Below are positions 26,136 to 36,168 of a stretch of 64,000 bases of DNA, in pieces. Under the pieces are notes generated by a model. It ran no database searches, was not told the DNA's origin, and was given only the letters and a program-made list of their open reading frames with translations. Position numbers and translations under genes: made by a program. Source of the DNA: Geodermatophilus telluris (GTDB lineage Bacteria; Actinomycetota; Actinomycetes; Mycobacteriales; Geodermatophilaceae); NCBI RefSeq assembly GCF_900102745.1, contig NZ_FMZF01000001.1:62001-126000 (forward strand). Reading direction: 5' to 3'. The first letter of the stretch is position 1. Each line of letters begins with the position of its first letter.

Positions 26136-27127
26136 TCCGGCTTGGCCTCCCGGCTCATGATCTCCTTCAGCACCTCCTGGGCGGGCACGCCGTCGTGACA
26201 GACCTTCACGACCGCCTCGGTGAGCGGCACGTCGATGCCGTGGGCCCGCGCCAGCTCCAGCACCGGCCGGCAGCTCTTGACGCCCTCGGCCACCTGCCGG
26301 GTCTCGCGCTGCACCTCCTCCACCGACATCCCGCGGCCGAGCTTCTCCCCGAAGGTGCGGTTGCGCGACAGCGGTGAGCTGCAGGTGGCCACCAGGTCGC
26401 CGAGCCCGGCCAGGCCGGCGAAGGTGGTCAGCTCCGCGCCCAGCGCGGTGCCGAGCCGGGCGGTCTCGGCCAGCCCGCGGGTGATCAGCGAGGCGCGGGT
26501 GTTGTCGCCGAAGCCCATGCCCTCGGCGATGCCGCAGGCCAGCGCGATGACGTTCTTCACCGCCCCGCCGAGCTCGCAGCCGACCAGGTCGCGGTTGGTG
26601 TAGGGCCGGAAGTAGGGGGTGTGGCAGGCCGCCTGCAGCGCCGTCGCGCGGTCGTCGTCGGGGCAGGCGATGACGGTCGCGGCCGGCTGCTCCTCGGCGA
26701 TCTCGCGGGCCAGGTTGGGGCCCGACAGCGCGGCCACCCGCTCCGGCCCCGCACCGGTGACCTCGCAGATCACCTCGCTCATCCGCTTCGTGCTGCCCAG
26801 CTCGATGCCCTTCATCAGCGACAGCAGGCTGGCGTCGGGCGGCAGCAGCGGCGCCCAGGCGGTGAGGTTGGCCCGCAGCGACTGGGACGGGACGGCCAGC
26901 ACCACGACCTCGGCGCCGTCGAGGGCCAGCGCGGCGTCGACGGTCGCCGTCAGCCGCTGCGGCAGCCGGACCCCGGGCAGGTAGTCGGGGTTCTCCCCCG
27001 TCTCGGTGATCGCCTGGCACAGCTCGGCACGGCGGGCGTGCAGCGTGACCGTGCAGCCGGCGTCGGCGAGCACCTTGGCGAACGTCGTCCCCCAGGACCC
27101 GGCGCCGAGGACGGCGGCGCGGGTCAC
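26132..27127 (-). CDS. gpsA: Glycerol-3-phosphate dehydrogenase (NAD(P)+)
   Basis: A 331-residue enzyme reducing dihydroxyacetone phosphate to sn-glycerol 3-phosphate for phospholipids. Rossmann motif [12 protein letters not shown] at 6-17, [20 protein letters not shown] and the catalytic [17 protein letters not shown] with its Lys are present. GTG 27127 overlaps the plsC stop (GTGA). The plsC-gpsA coupling puts two early phospholipid steps in one transcript, next to a phosphatidylcholine synthase gene. Confidence 0.96.
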   Translation of the reverse strand: MTRAAVLGAGSWGTTFAKVLADAGCTVTLHARRAELCQAITETGENPDYLPGVRLPQRLTATVDAALALDGAEVVVLAVPSQSLRANLTAWAPLLPPDASLLSLMKGIELGSTKRMSEVICEVTGAGPERVAALSGPNLAREIAEEQPAATVIACPDDDRATALQAACHTPYFRPYTNRDLVGCELGGAVKNVIALACGIAEGMGFGDNTRASLITRGLAETARLGTALGAELTTFAGLAGLGDLVATCSSPLSRNRTFGEKLGRGMSVEEVQRETRQVAEGVKSCRPVLELARAHGIDVPLTEAVVKVCHDGVPAQEVLKEIMSREAKPE

Positions 27128-27933
27128 GCGGCGCTCCCGGGCAGGTCGCCGGGCAGCGACCGGCCCGGCCGCCGGGCGAACCGCTCGGGCGCGGGCTCGC
27201 CGCGCAGCGCCGCCAGCCCGTCGCGCACCCGGCCCATCAGCAGGTCGGTGGTGCTGCGCAGCAGGTCGGGCGTCAGCGGCCGCCCGGCCCGGACCTCCGC
27301 CCGCAGCGCGGAGAGGTCCACCGGCTCCCCGATCGCGTAGTCGGCGGGCGTGCGCAGCCGCAGGTGCAGCTTCTTGGCGTGGTAGTCGTGCACCCGTTGC
27401 GGGCCCCACTGGGCCACCGGCAGCACGACGGCGTCGGTGGTCAGCGCCAGCCGGGCCACGCCGGTGCGCGCCTCCATGGGCCACCAGTCGGGGTCGCGCG
27501 TCACCGAGCCCTCCGGGTAGATGACCACGACGTTGCCGGCCTCGAGGTCGGCGGCGGCAGCCGACAGCGAGCCGCGGGCGTCCGACGAGCCGCGCGCGAC
27601 CGGGATCTGCCCGGCGTCGAGCAGGATCCGGCCGGCCAGCCCCCGGAAGACGGCCTGCTTGGCCAGGAAGTGCGGGATGCGGCCGTGGTCGTAGACCAGC
27701 CGCGCGCAGGCCAGCGGGTCGAGCACCGACACGTGGTTGGCCACCAGCAGCACCGGGCCGGTGCGCGGGAACCGCTCCCCGTGCCGGTAGCGCAGCCGGA
27801 ACAGCAGCGAGGCCACCGGGTAGACGACCACCACGGCGAGCCGGAGCGACCACGGCAGGCGTCCCCGCTCGTGCAGGACCCGGGGCCGCTCCCGCGCTCC
27901 CGTCCCGCGCCCGGCGGACTGGTCCTCGGTCAC
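27124..27933 (-). CDS. plsC: 1-acyl-glycerol-3-phosphate acyltransferase (PlsC family)
   Basis: A 269-residue membrane-associated acyltransferase. The catalytic NHVSVLD (NHx4D) and the substrate motif [11 protein letters not shown] are intact, after one N-terminal hydrophobic helix ([16 protein letters not shown]). It should make phosphatidic acid from lysophosphatidic acid. GTG 27933 has GGAGGG about seven bases upstream. A Pro/Arg-rich tail of about 25 residues follows the domain. First gene of a plsC-gpsA-PLP enzyme unit. Confidence 0.92.
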   Translation of the reverse strand: MTEDQSAGRGTGARERPRVLHERGRLPWSLRLAVVVVYPVASLLFRLRYRHGERFPRTGPVLLVANHVSVLDPLACARLVYDHGRIPHFLAKQAVFRGLAGRILLDAGQIPVARGSSDARGSLSAAAADLEAGNVVVIYPEGSVTRDPDWWPMEARTGVARLALTTDAVVLPVAQWGPQRVHDYHAKKLHLRLRTPADYAIGEPVDLSALRAEVRAGRPLTPDLLRSTTDLLMGRVRDGLAALRGEPAPERFARRPGRSLPGDLPGSAA

Positions 27934-28035
27934 CGGCACCCCCTCCGCTCGGTCGCCACGACGGGCACATGATCGCACCGGCCCCGTGCCCCCGGTCCGG
28001 CAGTGCCGCCGGGGCCGTGACGGCGGTGTGCTCAC

Positions 28036-28677
28036 ATGGACCCCGTGCGCTGGTCCGTGGTCGTCCCGGCGAAGCGGCTCGGCGCGGCCAAGACCCGCCT
28101 GCACCCGCTGACCGGCGGGCCTGCCGCGGGCGACCGGCACGCGCTGCTGGTGCTGGCCCTGCTGGCCGACACGGTGGCCGCCGCCCGCGCCTGCCCGGCG
28201 GTCGACGTCGTCGTCGTGGTGACCGACGACGACCGTGCCGCCGCCGCGGTCGCGGCGCTGGGGGCGCGCACGGTCCCCGACGCACCCGACCGCGGCCTCA
28301 ACCCCGCCCTGGCCCACGGCGCGGGCGCCGCGGCGGCCGCGGCGGTCGCCGCGCTGTCGTCGGACCTGCCGGCGCTGCGCCCGGCCGAGCTGGCGGCCGC
28401 GCTGGCCGCCGCCGAGGGCGCGCCCCGCGGCTTCGTCGCCGACGCGGCCGGTACCGGGACGACCCTCCTGACCGCGGCCGGCGTCCCGCTGGACCCGCGC
28501 TTCGGGCGCGGGTCGGCCGCCGCGCACGCCGCCGCCGGGGCGGTGCCGCTGGCCGGGGACTGGCCGGGCCTGCGCCGCGACGTCGACACTCCCGCCGACC
28601 TCGCCGCGGCCGCCGCCCTGGGTGTGGGCCCGGCGACCGCGGCCCTGCTCCCCCGGCTGCTGCCCCGCACCGGCTGA
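28036..28677 (+). CDS. fbiD: Phospholactate/PEP guanylyltransferase (coenzyme F420 pathway)
   Basis: A 213-residue CofC/FbiD nucleotidyltransferase: [17 protein letters not shown] is the GTP-binding start, [22 protein letters not shown] and [11 protein letters not shown] carry the Mg site, and [14 protein letters not shown] the end. Actinobacterial members load GTP onto phosphoenolpyruvate for F420. The gene lies between gpsA and ppk as in Mycobacterium (Rv2983), supporting the call. ATG 28036. Other F420 genes are not in the window. Confidence 0.92.
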   Translation: MDPVRWSVVVPAKRLGAAKTRLHPLTGGPAAGDRHALLVLALLADTVAAARACPAVDVVVVVTDDDRAAAAVAALGARTVPDAPDRGLNPALAHGAGAAAAAAVAALSSDLPALRPAELAAALAAAEGAPRGFVADAAGTGTTLLTAAGVPLDPRFGRGSAAAHAAAGAVPLAGDWPGLRRDVDTPADLAAAAALGVGPATAALLPRLLPRTG

Positions 28678-28729
28678 GCGACCGGCCGCGCGTCCTCCGC
28701 CGTTCACCCGGGTGCGGCACGATGACGCC

Positions 28730-30844
28730 GTGGCAGCGGAGACGACGACAGCCGGCACGACGCGCACGCCGCAGGACGAGGAGCCGGGGCTGCCCGCCGA
28801 CCGCTTCCTCAACCGGGAGCTGTCCTGGCTGGACTTCAACGCGCGGGTGCTGGAGCTGGCCGAGGACGCGACGCTGCCGCTCCTGGAGCGGGTGAAGTTC
28901 CTGGCGATCTTCGCGGGCAACCTCGACGAGTTCTACATGGTGCGCATCGCCGGGCTGAAGCGGCGGCAGAGCACCGGGCTGACCGTCCGCTCCCCCGACG
29001 GGCTGACCATCCGCGAGCAGCTGGCGCGGGTCACCCAGCGCACCCAGGAGCTGGTGCACCGGCACGCGGTGGCCTTCGAGCAGGACGTCACCCCGCGGCT
29101 GGAGGCGGCCGGCATCCGGATCGTGCACTGGTCGGACCTGGCCGAGCCCGAGACACGGCGGCTGCGGGAGTACTTCCGCGACCAGGTGTTCCCGGTGCTC
29201 ACGCCGCTGGCGGTCGACCCGGCGCACCCGTTCCCCTACATCAGCGGCCTGTCGCTCAACCTCGCCGTCTCGGTGCGCGACCCCGACACCGGCACCCCGC
29301 ACTTCGCCCGGTTGAAGGTGCCCAACAACGTGCCGCGGTTCGTGCCGGTGGGGGGCGGCCCGGCGCAGGACCCGGGCGCCCAGACGACGTTCCTGCCGCT
29401 CGAGGACCTCATCGCCGCGCACCTGACCGCGCTGTTCCCGGGCCTCGACGTCGTCGACCACCACCTGTTCCGGGTCACCCGCAACGCCGACCTCGAGGTG
29501 GAGGAGGACCGCGACGAGGACCTGCTGCAGGCCCTCGAGCGGGAGCTGGCCCGCCGCCGGTTCGGCCCGGCCGTGCGGCTGGAGGTGACCGAGACGATGG
29601 ACCCGCAGATCCTGTCGGTCCTCGTCTCCGAGCTGGAGGTCAGCCCCGAGGACGTCGTCACCGTGCCCGGGCTGCTCGATCTGGCCTCGCTGTGGGCGCT
29701 GTACGGCCTCGACCGGCCCGAGCTGAAGGACGAGCCGTTCGTGCCGGCCACCCACCCGCGGCTGTCGGAGGGCGAGACGCCGAAGAGCGTGTTCGCCACC
29801 CTGCGCGAGGGCGACGTGCTGGTGCACCACCCCTACCACTCGTTCGCCACGAGCGTGCAGCGCTTCATCGAGCAGGCGGCGGCCGACCCGCACGTGCTGG
29901 CGATCAAGCAGACCCTCTACCGCACCTCCGGCGACTCGCCGATCGTCACCGCGCTGATCGAGGCCGCCGAGGCCGGCAAGCAGGTCGTGGTGCTGGTGGA
30001 GGTCAAGGCGCGCTTCGACGAGGAGGCCAACATCACCTGGGCGCGCTCGCTGGAGCGGGCCGGCTGCCACGTCGTCTACGGGCTGGTGGGCCTGAAGACC
30101 CACTGCAAGACCGCGCTGGTGGTGCGCCGGGAGAGCGGGGTCATCCGCCGCTACGTGCACATCGGGACGGGCAACTACAACCCCAAGACGGCGCGGCTCT
30201 ACGAGGACCTGGGCATCCTCACCGCCGACCCGCGGGTGGGCGCCGACCTCACCGACCTGTTCAACACGCTCACCGGCTACTCGCGGCAGACCACCTACCG
30301 GCAGCTGATGGTCGCGCCGCACGGCATCCGCACCGGGCTGGTGGACAAGATCCGCCGCGAGGCGCGGCACGCGGCCGAGGGCCGGCCGTGCGGCATCCGG
30401 GTCAAGGTCAACTCGCTGGTCGACGAGGGGGTCATCGACGCGCTCTACGAGGCCGCGCAGGCCGGCGTCCCCGTGGAGCTGTTCATCCGCGGGATCTGCG
30501 CGCTGCGGCCCGGCGTGCCCGGGTTGTCCGAGGGCATCCGGGTGCGCTCGATCGTCGGCCGCTTCCTGGAGCACTCGCGGGTGATGGCCTTCTGCAACGG
30601 CGGCGAGCAGGAGTGGTGGATCGGCAGCGCCGACCTCATGCACCGCAACCTCGACCGCCGCGTCGAGGTGCTGCTGCGGGTGTGCGACGAGACCGCCCAG
30701 CGCGAGCTGCAGCGGGTGTTCGACGCCGCGATGGCCCCCGGGGTGGCCTGCTGGGAGCTCGGCCCGGAGGGCGGCTGGACCCGCAGCCGCGGGCGCGACT
30801 ACCAGGCCGCGCTGACGGCCGCGGTGACCGAGCATGCCGGCTGA
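28730..30844 (+). CDS. ppk1: Polyphosphate kinase 1
   Basis: A 704-residue enzyme that polymerises the gamma-phosphate of ATP into polyphosphate. Seen are [17 protein letters not shown] at the N domain, [18 protein letters not shown], and the phosphohistidine region [16 protein letters not shown]...[21 protein letters not shown] plus [16 protein letters not shown] 28730 leaves a 25-residue Thr-rich leader before the domain. It overlaps mutT1 by 11 bases, an arrangement shared with Mycobacterium. Confidence 0.97.
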   Translation: MAAETTTAGTTRTPQDEEPGLPADRFLNRELSWLDFNARVLELAEDATLPLLERVKFLAIFAGNLDEFYMVRIAGLKRRQSTGLTVRSPDGLTIREQLARVTQRTQELVHRHAVAFEQDVTPRLEAAGIRIVHWSDLAEPETRRLREYFRDQVFPVLTPLAVDPAHPFPYISGLSLNLAVSVRDPDTGTPHFARLKVPNNVPRFVPVGGGPAQDPGAQTTFLPLEDLIAAHLTALFPGLDVVDHHLFRVTRNADLEVEEDRDEDLLQALERELARRRFGPAVRLEVTETMDPQILSVLVSELEVSPEDVVTVPGLLDLASLWALYGLDRPELKDEPFVPATHPRLSEGETPKSVFATLREGDVLVHHPYHSFATSVQRFIEQAAADPHVLAIKQTLYRTSGDSPIVTALIEAAEAGKQVVVLVEVKARFDEEANITWARSLERAGCHVVYGLVGLKTHCKTALVVRRESGVIRRYVHIGTGNYNPKTARLYEDLGILTADPRVGADLTDLFNTLTGYSRQTTYRQLMVAPHGIRTGLVDKIRREARHAAEGRPCGIRVKVNSLVDEGVIDALYEAAQAGVPVELFIRGICALRPGVPGLSEGIRVRSIVGRFLEHSRVMAFCNGGEQEWWIGSADLMHRNLDRRVEVLLRVCDETAQRELQRVFDAAMAPGVACWELGPEGGWTRSRGRDYQAALTAAVTEHAG

Positions 30845-31763
30845 GGGCGGCCGCGGGGTCGTCGCCGCGGCCGGGGGCGCCGTGTGGCGGACGGCGGACG
30901 GCGGGGGGCTGGAGACCGCGCTGGTGCACCGAGAGCGCTACGACGACTGGTCGCTGCCCAAGGGCAAGCTCGACGCCGGGGAGAACGCGCTGGCCGCCGC
31001 CGTCCGGGAGGTGCGGGAGGAGACCGGCCTCGACGTCGTCGCCGGCCGGCGCAGCCTGCGCACCCGCTACACCGTCGCCGAGGGCGCCAAGCACGTCGAC
31101 TACTGGCTGATGCAGGCCGTCGGCGAGCCCCGCGACTTCACGCCCAACCACGAGGTGGACGAGCTGCGCTGGCTGCCGGTCGGCGAGGCAGCCGAGCTGG
31201 TCACCCACGACCACGACCGGGCGGTGCTGGCCGACCTGGTGCGCACCGACGTGCCGCGGGTGCCCCGGCTGCTGCTGGTGCGGCACGCCAAGGCGGGCAG
31301 CCGCAGCGACTGGGACGGCCCCGACGACGAGCGGCCGCTGGAGGCCCAGGGCCGGCGGCAGGCCCGGCAGCTGGCCGAGGTGCTGCCGGTGTTCGGCCCC
31401 GTCGAGCTGCTGAGCGCCGCGCGGGTGCGCTGCCGCCAGACGCTGGAGCCGCTGGCGCTGCGCACCGGGCTGCCGCTGGGCGACCTGCCCGAGCTGGGCG
31501 AGGAGGAGTTCTCCGCCGACCCGGAGGCCGCGCTCGCCGTGGTGGAGCGGCTGCTGGCCCCGCGCGGGGCCCCGGGGGTCAGCGTGGTGTGCAGCCAGGG
31601 CGGGGCGATCCCGTCGGTGCTCGTGGCCCTCGGCGTCCGCTGGGAGGGCACCCGGCTGCACCCGCCGGCGGCCAAGGGCAGCGTCTGGGCGCTGGGCGGC
31701 CGGCCGGGGGCCCTGGCCGCCGACTACTACCGCGACCTGGGCCCCGACCCCGACGCGCCCTGA
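30834..31763 (+). CDS. mutT1: MutT1-type Nudix hydrolase fused to a histidine phosphatase domain
   Basis: A 309-residue two-domain protein. The Nudix box [23 protein letters not shown] fits GX5EX7REUXEEXGU (about residues 44-66). The second half starts [11 protein letters not shown] (RHG motif) at about 146 and contains VCSQGGAIP. Mycobacterial MutT1 with this layout hydrolyses 8-oxo-(d)GTP and dinucleoside polyphosphates. ATG 30834 lies inside the end of ppk1, so the two are coupled. Confidence 0.92.
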   Translation: MPAEGGRGVVAAAGGAVWRTADGGGLETALVHRERYDDWSLPKGKLDAGENALAAAVREVREETGLDVVAGRRSLRTRYTVAEGAKHVDYWLMQAVGEPRDFTPNHEVDELRWLPVGEAAELVTHDHDRAVLADLVRTDVPRVPRLLLVRHAKAGSRSDWDGPDDERPLEAQGRRQARQLAEVLPVFGPVELLSAARVRCRQTLEPLALRTGLPLGDLPELGEEEFSADPEAALAVVERLLAPRGAPGVSVVCSQGGAIPSVLVALGVRWEGTRLHPPAAKGSVWALGGRPGALAADYYRDLGPDPDAP

Positions 31764-31767
31764 CACC

Positions 31768-31785
31768 GCGGTCCTCCCGGACCGC
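31768..31785 (+). terminator. Hairpin after mutT1
   Basis: GCGGTCC, four bases, GGACCGC: a perfect 7-base stem five bases after the mutT1 stop. The rest of the 112-base gap to the convergent leuD stop holds no gene; in Mycobacterium and Streptomyces a HU-type gene lies at this point. Confidence 0.55.
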
Positions 31786-31875
31786 ACCGCGGCCACGCAC
31801 GGTCCCCGGCCACCGCTGAGCCGCTGCGTCGCTCGATCGCGGGACCCTCCGGGCCCCACTCCTCGCGACAGGTCG

Positions 31876-32481
31876 TCAGGCGGGAAGCGCCGGGAGGGCC
31901 TTCGGCAGCCAGGCCGGACGGCGGGACTCGTAGTCCTCGACCTCGGCCAGGTGGCGCTCGGTGAGGCCGACGTCGTCGAGGCCCTCGAGCAGCCGCCAGC
32001 GGGTGTACTCGTCGACCTCGAACGGCACGGTGACCTCGCCGTAGGAGACCTGCCGGGCCTGCAGGTCGACGGTCACCGCGGTGGCCGGGTCGGCCTCGAC
32101 CGCGGCCCACAGCGCCTCGACGTCGGCCTGCGGCAGCACGACGGTGAGCAGGCCGGACTTGGTCGAGTTGTTCTTGAAGATGTCGGCGAACCGCGAGCTG
32201 ATGACGACGCGGAAGCCGCCGTCGAGCAGCGCCCAGCACGCGTGCTCGCGGGAGGAGCCGGTGCCGAAGTCGGGGCCGGCGACCAGGATCGAGGCGCCGG
32301 CGTACTGCGGCTGGTTGAGCACGAAGTCCGGCTCGTTGCGCCGCCAGGCGACGAACAGCCCGTCCTCGAAACCGGTGCGGGTGATCCGCTTGAGGTACTC
32401 GGCCGGGATGATCTGGTCGGTGTCGACGGCGCTGCGGCGCAGCGGGGCGGCGGTGCCGGTGTGCGTGGTGAACGGCTGCAT
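31876..32481 (-). CDS. leuD: 3-isopropylmalate dehydratase small subunit
   Basis: A 201-residue swivelling subunit of isopropylmalate isomerase in leucine synthesis. [13 protein letters not shown] at 20-32 and [19 protein letters not shown] are signature motifs of LeuD. ATG 32481 follows the leuC stop by five bases. LeuC and LeuD together convert 2-isopropylmalate to the 3-isomer; the pair also handles the citramalate branch made by CimA. Confidence 0.97.
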   Translation of the reverse strand: MQPFTTHTGTAAPLRRSAVDTDQIIPAEYLKRITRTGFEDGLFVAWRRNEPDFVLNQPQYAGASILVAGPDFGTGSSREHACWALLDGGFRVVISSRFADIFKNNSTKSGLLTVVLPQADVEALWAAVEADPATAVTVDLQARQVSYGEVTVPFEVDEYTRWRLLEGLDDVGLTERHLAEVEDYESRRPAWLPKALPALPA

Positions 32482-32486
32482 CGGGC

Positions 32487-33914
32487 TCAGGCTCCAGCGC
32501 TGGTCAGGTCGGCGGACTGCAGGTCGGCGGGGGCGGTGAGCCGCCCGGTGAGCGCGGTGGCGGCGGCCACGGACGGCGAGACCAGGTGGGTCCGCCCGCC
32601 CTTGCCCTGCCGGCCCTGGAAGTTGCGGTTGCTGGTCGAGGCCGACCGCTCCCCCGGCTGCAGCTGGTCGGGGTTCATGCCCAGGCACATCGAGCACCCC
32701 GCACCCCGCCACTCCGCACCGGCCTCGGTGAACACGCGGTCGAGCCCCTCGGCCTCGGCCTGCAGCTTGACGCCGACCGACCCGGGGACGACGAGCATCC
32801 GGGTGTGCGCGTCGATCCTCCTCCCGCGCAGCAGCTCGGCCGCCGTCCGCAGGTCCTCGATGCGGCCGTTGGTGCAGGAGCCGAGGAAGACGGTGTCCAC
32901 CTCGATCTCGCGCAGCGGCGTGCCCGGGGTCAGGCCCATGTAGGCCAGCGCCTGCTCGGCGGCGCGGCGCTCGTTCTCGTCGGTCATGGCGGCCGGGTCG
33001 GGCACCGACCCGCCGATGGGCAGCCCCTGGCCGGGGTTGGTGCCCCAGGTGACGAACGGGGTGAGCTCGGCGGCGTCGAGGACGACCTCGGTGTCGAAGA
33101 CCGCGCCCTCGTCGGTGCGCAGCGTGCGCCAGTGCGCGACGGCGGCGTCCCAGTCGGCGCCCTGGGGGGCGTGCGGGCGGCCCTGCAGGAAGTCGAACGT
33201 GGTCTGGTCGGGGGCGATCAGCCCGGCGCGGGCGCCCGCCTCGATCGACATGTTGCAGATCGTCATCCGGGCCTCCATCGACAGCGCCTCGATGGCGCTG
33301 CCGCGGTACTCGATGACGTGGCCCGCGGCGCCGTTGGTGCCGATCCGCGCGATGACGGCGAGGATGACGTCCTTCGCCGACACGCCCTCCGGCAGCCGGC
33401 CCTCGACGGTGACGGCCATCTGCTTCGGCCGGTACTGCGGCAGCGTCTGGGTGGCCAGCACGTGCTCGACCTCGCTGGTGCCGATGCCGAAGGCCAGCGC
33501 CCCGAAGGCGCCGTGCGTGGAGGTGTGGCTGTCGCCGCAGACGATGGTCATCCCCGGCTGGGTCAGCCCCAGCTGCGGGCCGATGACGTGCACGATGCCC
33601 TGGTCGCGGTCGCCCATCGGCGCCAGCCGGATCCCGAACTCCGCGGCGTTGGCCCGCAGCGCCTCCACCTGCGCCCGGCTGACCGGGTCGGCGATCGGGG
33701 CGAGGACGTCCAGGGTCGGGACGTTGTGGTCCTCGGTGGCCATGGTGAGGTCGGGCCGGCGGACCGTGCGGCCGGCGGCGCGCAGGCCGTCGAAGGCCTG
33801 CGGGCTGGTCACCTCGTGCACGAGGTGGAGGTCGATGTAGAGCAGGTCGGGCTCACCCTCGGCACTGCGCACGACGTGGGCGTCGTAGACCTTCTCCGCC
33901 AGGGTCTTCGGCAC
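32487..33914 (-). CDS. leuC: 3-isopropylmalate dehydratase large subunit
   Basis: A 475-residue [4Fe-4S] aconitase-family subunit. [12 protein letters not shown] at the start, [27 protein letters not shown], and the cluster cysteines in [13 protein letters not shown] and [10 protein letters not shown] are all present. GTG 33914 is preferred to ATG 33935 because GGGAGGG lies between them as a ribosome site and the family starts at that point. It diverges from an IclR-type regulator across 50 bases containing a clear palindrome. Confidence 0.97.
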   Translation of the reverse strand: MPKTLAEKVYDAHVVRSAEGEPDLLYIDLHLVHEVTSPQAFDGLRAAGRTVRRPDLTMATEDHNVPTLDVLAPIADPVSRAQVEALRANAAEFGIRLAPMGDRDQGIVHVIGPQLGLTQPGMTIVCGDSHTSTHGAFGALAFGIGTSEVEHVLATQTLPQYRPKQMAVTVEGRLPEGVSAKDVILAVIARIGTNGAAGHVIEYRGSAIEALSMEARMTICNMSIEAGARAGLIAPDQTTFDFLQGRPHAPQGADWDAAVAHWRTLRTDEGAVFDTEVVLDAAELTPFVTWGTNPGQGLPIGGSVPDPAAMTDENERRAAEQALAYMGLTPGTPLREIEVDTVFLGSCTNGRIEDLRTAAELLRGRRIDAHTRMLVVPGSVGVKLQAEAEGLDRVFTEAGAEWRGAGCSMCLGMNPDQLQPGERSASTSNRNFQGRQGKGGRTHLVSPSVAAATALTGRLTAPADLQSADLTSAGA

Positions 33915-33934
33915 GGGTCCCTCCCGGGGTGGCA

Positions 33935-33954
33935 TCTCATTGTGTGGGATGAGA
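33935..33954. promoter_or_regulatory. Palindromic operator between leuC and the IclR-type regulator
   Basis: TCTCAT, eight bases, ATGAGA makes a perfect 20-base inverted repeat in the 50-base divergent gap. Read towards leuC, a candidate -10 (TACTCT, 33957-33952) overlaps its edge, so a bound regulator would sit on the leuC start site. TGTGTGGGA occurs at 33941-33949 and again 21 bases later, two helical turns apart. The adjacent NdgR/LeuR-like regulator is the probable ligand. Confidence 0.55.
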
Positions 33955-33964
33955 GTATCGCTGT

Positions 33965-34666
33965 GTGGGACAGCCTAACCCCGTCGCCGTGCTGGACAAA
34001 GCGGTGGCCATCCTGCGCGCCGTCGCCCAGGAGCCGGCCACGCTCGCCGACCTGGTCGCGCGCACCGCGCTGCCCCGCGCCACGGCGCACCGGCTGGCCG
34101 TCGCGCTGGAGGGTCACCGGCTGCTGCGGCGCACCTCCGCGGGCACGTGGGCGCCGGGTCCGGCGCTGGCCGAGCTCGGGCACGGCAGCGCCGACCTCGC
34201 GCAGCTGGCCGGCCGGCCCCTGCTGGCGCTGCGCGACGCGAGCGGGGAGAGCGCGCAGTTCTACGTCCGCGAGGGCGGCACGCGGGTGTGCGTGGCGGCG
34301 GCCGAGCGGGCGCACGGGCTGCGCGACACGGTGCCGGTCGGCGCGCGGCTGCCCATGACGGCGGGCTCGGCGGCGCACGCGCTGCTGGCGTTCGCGCCGG
34401 CCGAGGAGGTCACGCCGCTGCTGCCCGGCGCCAGCTTCACCGCCCGCACGCTGCTCGACGTCCGCCGGCGGGGGTGGGCGCACAGCGTGGCCGAGCGCGA
34501 GCCCGGGGTGGCGTCGCTGTCGGCGCCGGTGCGCGACCCGGGCGGCGCGGTGCTCGGGGCGGTGTCCATCTCCGGTCCGGTCGAGCGGCTGGGCCGCCGT
34601 CCGTCGCCGGAGGTGGTCGGCGCCGTCCTCGAGGCCGCCTCGGCGATCGCCCGCGCCGCGAGCTGA
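33965..34666 (+). CDS. IclR-family regulator (LeuR/NdgR type)
   Basis: A 233-residue regulator. A winged helix ([18 protein letters not shown] through [20 protein letters not shown]) is followed by the IclR effector domain ([54 protein letters not shown]). Divergence from leuCD is conserved in actinobacteria, where NdgR/LeuR controls leucine genes and nitrogen-linked metabolism. The GTG start lies at the edge of a repeated TGTGTGGGA. Direction of control is not readable from sequence. Confidence 0.93.
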   Translation: MGQPNPVAVLDKAVAILRAVAQEPATLADLVARTALPRATAHRLAVALEGHRLLRRTSAGTWAPGPALAELGHGSADLAQLAGRPLLALRDASGESAQFYVREGGTRVCVAAAERAHGLRDTVPVGARLPMTAGSAAHALLAFAPAEEVTPLLPGASFTARTLLDVRRRGWAHSVAEREPGVASLSAPVRDPGGAVLGAVSISGPVERLGRRPSPEVVGAVLEAASAIARAAS

Positions 34667-34707
34667 ACCGCCACCCGCGCGGGACCCGCCCGGCGCAGAC
34701 TGCCCCC

Positions 34708-35832
34708 ATGACCGCCACCGGGCGCACGCCGCGCGGCCGGGCCCGGCTCGCCGGGCCCGGGGAGGGCGTCGGCCTCGACGAGCTGGCGCTGGCCACCCGC
34801 AACCACGGGATGCCGCTGGAGGCGCTGCGGTACGACGTCACCCCGCCGGGCCTGCACTACGTGCTCACCCACTACGACGTCCCCGCCGTCGACCCGGGCG
34901 GCTGGGCGCTGGAGGTCACCGGCGCCGTGGAGCGCCCGCTGCGGCTGGACCTCGACGCGCTGCGCCGCCGTCCGGCGGTGACCGCGCAGGTGCTGCTGGA
35001 GTGCGCCGGCAACGGCCGCGCCCGGCTGGAGCCGCGGCCGCGGGGGGTGCCGTGGCTGCTCGAGGCGGTGGGCAGCGCCGCGTGGACGGGCACGCCGCTG
35101 GCCCCGCTGCTGGCGGAGGCCGGTGTCACCCCCCGCGCCGTCGACGTCGCGTTCACCGGTGCCGACCACGGCGTCGAGCGCGGCGTGGAGCAGGACTACG
35201 CCCGGGGCCTGCCGCTGGCCGAGGCGCTGCGCCCCGACGTGCTCCTGGTCTGGGGCATGAACGGGGCGCCGCTGCCGCCGCAGCACGGCGCACCGGTGCG
35301 GCTGCTGGTCCCCGGCTGGTACGGGATGGCGCACGTGAAGTGGCTGACCCGCGTCGAGGTGCTCGACCACCCCTTCACCGGCTTCCAGAACGCCGTGGCC
35401 TACCGGCTGCGGACCGAGGCGCACGAGGCCGGCGTGCCGGTGACCCGGATCGCGCCCCGCGCGCTGCTCGCCCCGCCCGGCTTCCCCGACCTGATGACCC
35501 GCGAGCGCTTCCTGCGCCCCGGCCCGGTGACGCTCACCGGCCGCGCGTGGTCCGGCCGCGCCCCCGTGACCGGGGTCGAGGTCAGCACCGACGGCGGCGC
35601 GACCTGGACCCCGGCCGAGCTGGCCCCCGCCGACCCGGCGCACCCCTGGGCCTGGCGGGCGTGGACCTGCCCGTGGGACGCCCGCCCGGGCGCCCACGAG
35701 CTGGTCGTGCGCGCCGCCGACGCCGAGGGCCCCCAGCCGGTGGAGCAGCCCTGGAACCGCCAGGGCGTGGCCAACAACCAGGTGCAGCGGGTGCCGGTGA
35801 CCGTCCTCGGGGACCGGCGCCCCGGCGGCTAG
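34708..35832 (+). CDS. Molybdopterin-dependent oxidoreductase, sulfite-oxidase fold
   Basis: A 374-residue protein with the sulfite-oxidase Moco domain and a C-terminal Ig-like dimerisation domain (VTLTGRAWSGRAPVTGVEVS, GATWTPAEL). The Mo-ligand Cys is C99 in LLECAGNGRARL; VPWLLEAVGSAAWTGTPLA, FTGADHG and LVPGWYGMAHVKWLTRVEV match the family. There is no haem domain and no Tat signal, so it is probably a soluble cytoplasmic enzyme using some other electron acceptor. Substrate uncertain. Confidence 0.88.
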   Translation: MTATGRTPRGRARLAGPGEGVGLDELALATRNHGMPLEALRYDVTPPGLHYVLTHYDVPAVDPGGWALEVTGAVERPLRLDLDALRRRPAVTAQVLLECAGNGRARLEPRPRGVPWLLEAVGSAAWTGTPLAPLLAEAGVTPRAVDVAFTGADHGVERGVEQDYARGLPLAEALRPDVLLVWGMNGAPLPPQHGAPVRLLVPGWYGMAHVKWLTRVEVLDHPFTGFQNAVAYRLRTEAHEAGVPVTRIAPRALLAPPGFPDLMTRERFLRPGPVTLTGRAWSGRAPVTGVEVSTDGGATWTPAELAPADPAHPWAWRAWTCPWDARPGAHELVVRAADAEGPQPVEQPWNRQGVANNQVQRVPVTVLGDRRPGG

Positions 35833-36137
35833 TGCCCCGGCGCGACCCGCCCGCTCCCGTCGTCCTCGGGGTCCTGCCGGTCCGGCGGGGCCTCGACGAC
35901 GATCGGCCGCAGCCGGGACCACAGCGCGAACGCCGCGGCGAACACGAGCATCGCCAGGCCCGCCCACAGGTTGGCGTTGACGTCGCCGGTCCGCTCCTGC
36001 TCCTCCGGCGAGTTGCCGAACAGCCCCATGAGGACCAGCACGACCCCGTAGAAGCCGATCAGCGCGGCGATGACGTTGCGGACGTCGAAGGCACCGGCCG
36101 CGTGCTCGGACCGTGCGGAGCTGTTGCTGCTGCTCAT
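35829..36137 (-). CDS. Small two-helix membrane protein next to the sugar symporter
   Basis: A 102-residue protein with a Ser-rich start, helix NVIAALIGFYGVVLVLMGLFG, a short acidic loop (GNSPEEQERTGDVNANL) and helix WAGLAMLVFAAAFALWSRL, then a charged tail. Function unknown. ATG 36137 has AGGAG seven bases upstream. It follows the symporter gene by 31 bases on the same strand and could be an accessory subunit, but that is speculation. Its stop overlaps the convergent oxidoreductase stop (CTAG). Confidence 0.72.
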   Translation of the reverse strand: MSSSNSSARSEHAAGAFDVRNVIAALIGFYGVVLVLMGLFGNSPEEQERTGDVNANLWAGLAMLVFAAAFALWSRLRPIVVEAPPDRQDPEDDGSGRVAPGH

Positions 36138-36168
36138 GACCGGACTCCTGCCGTCAGCGGAGGATGAC

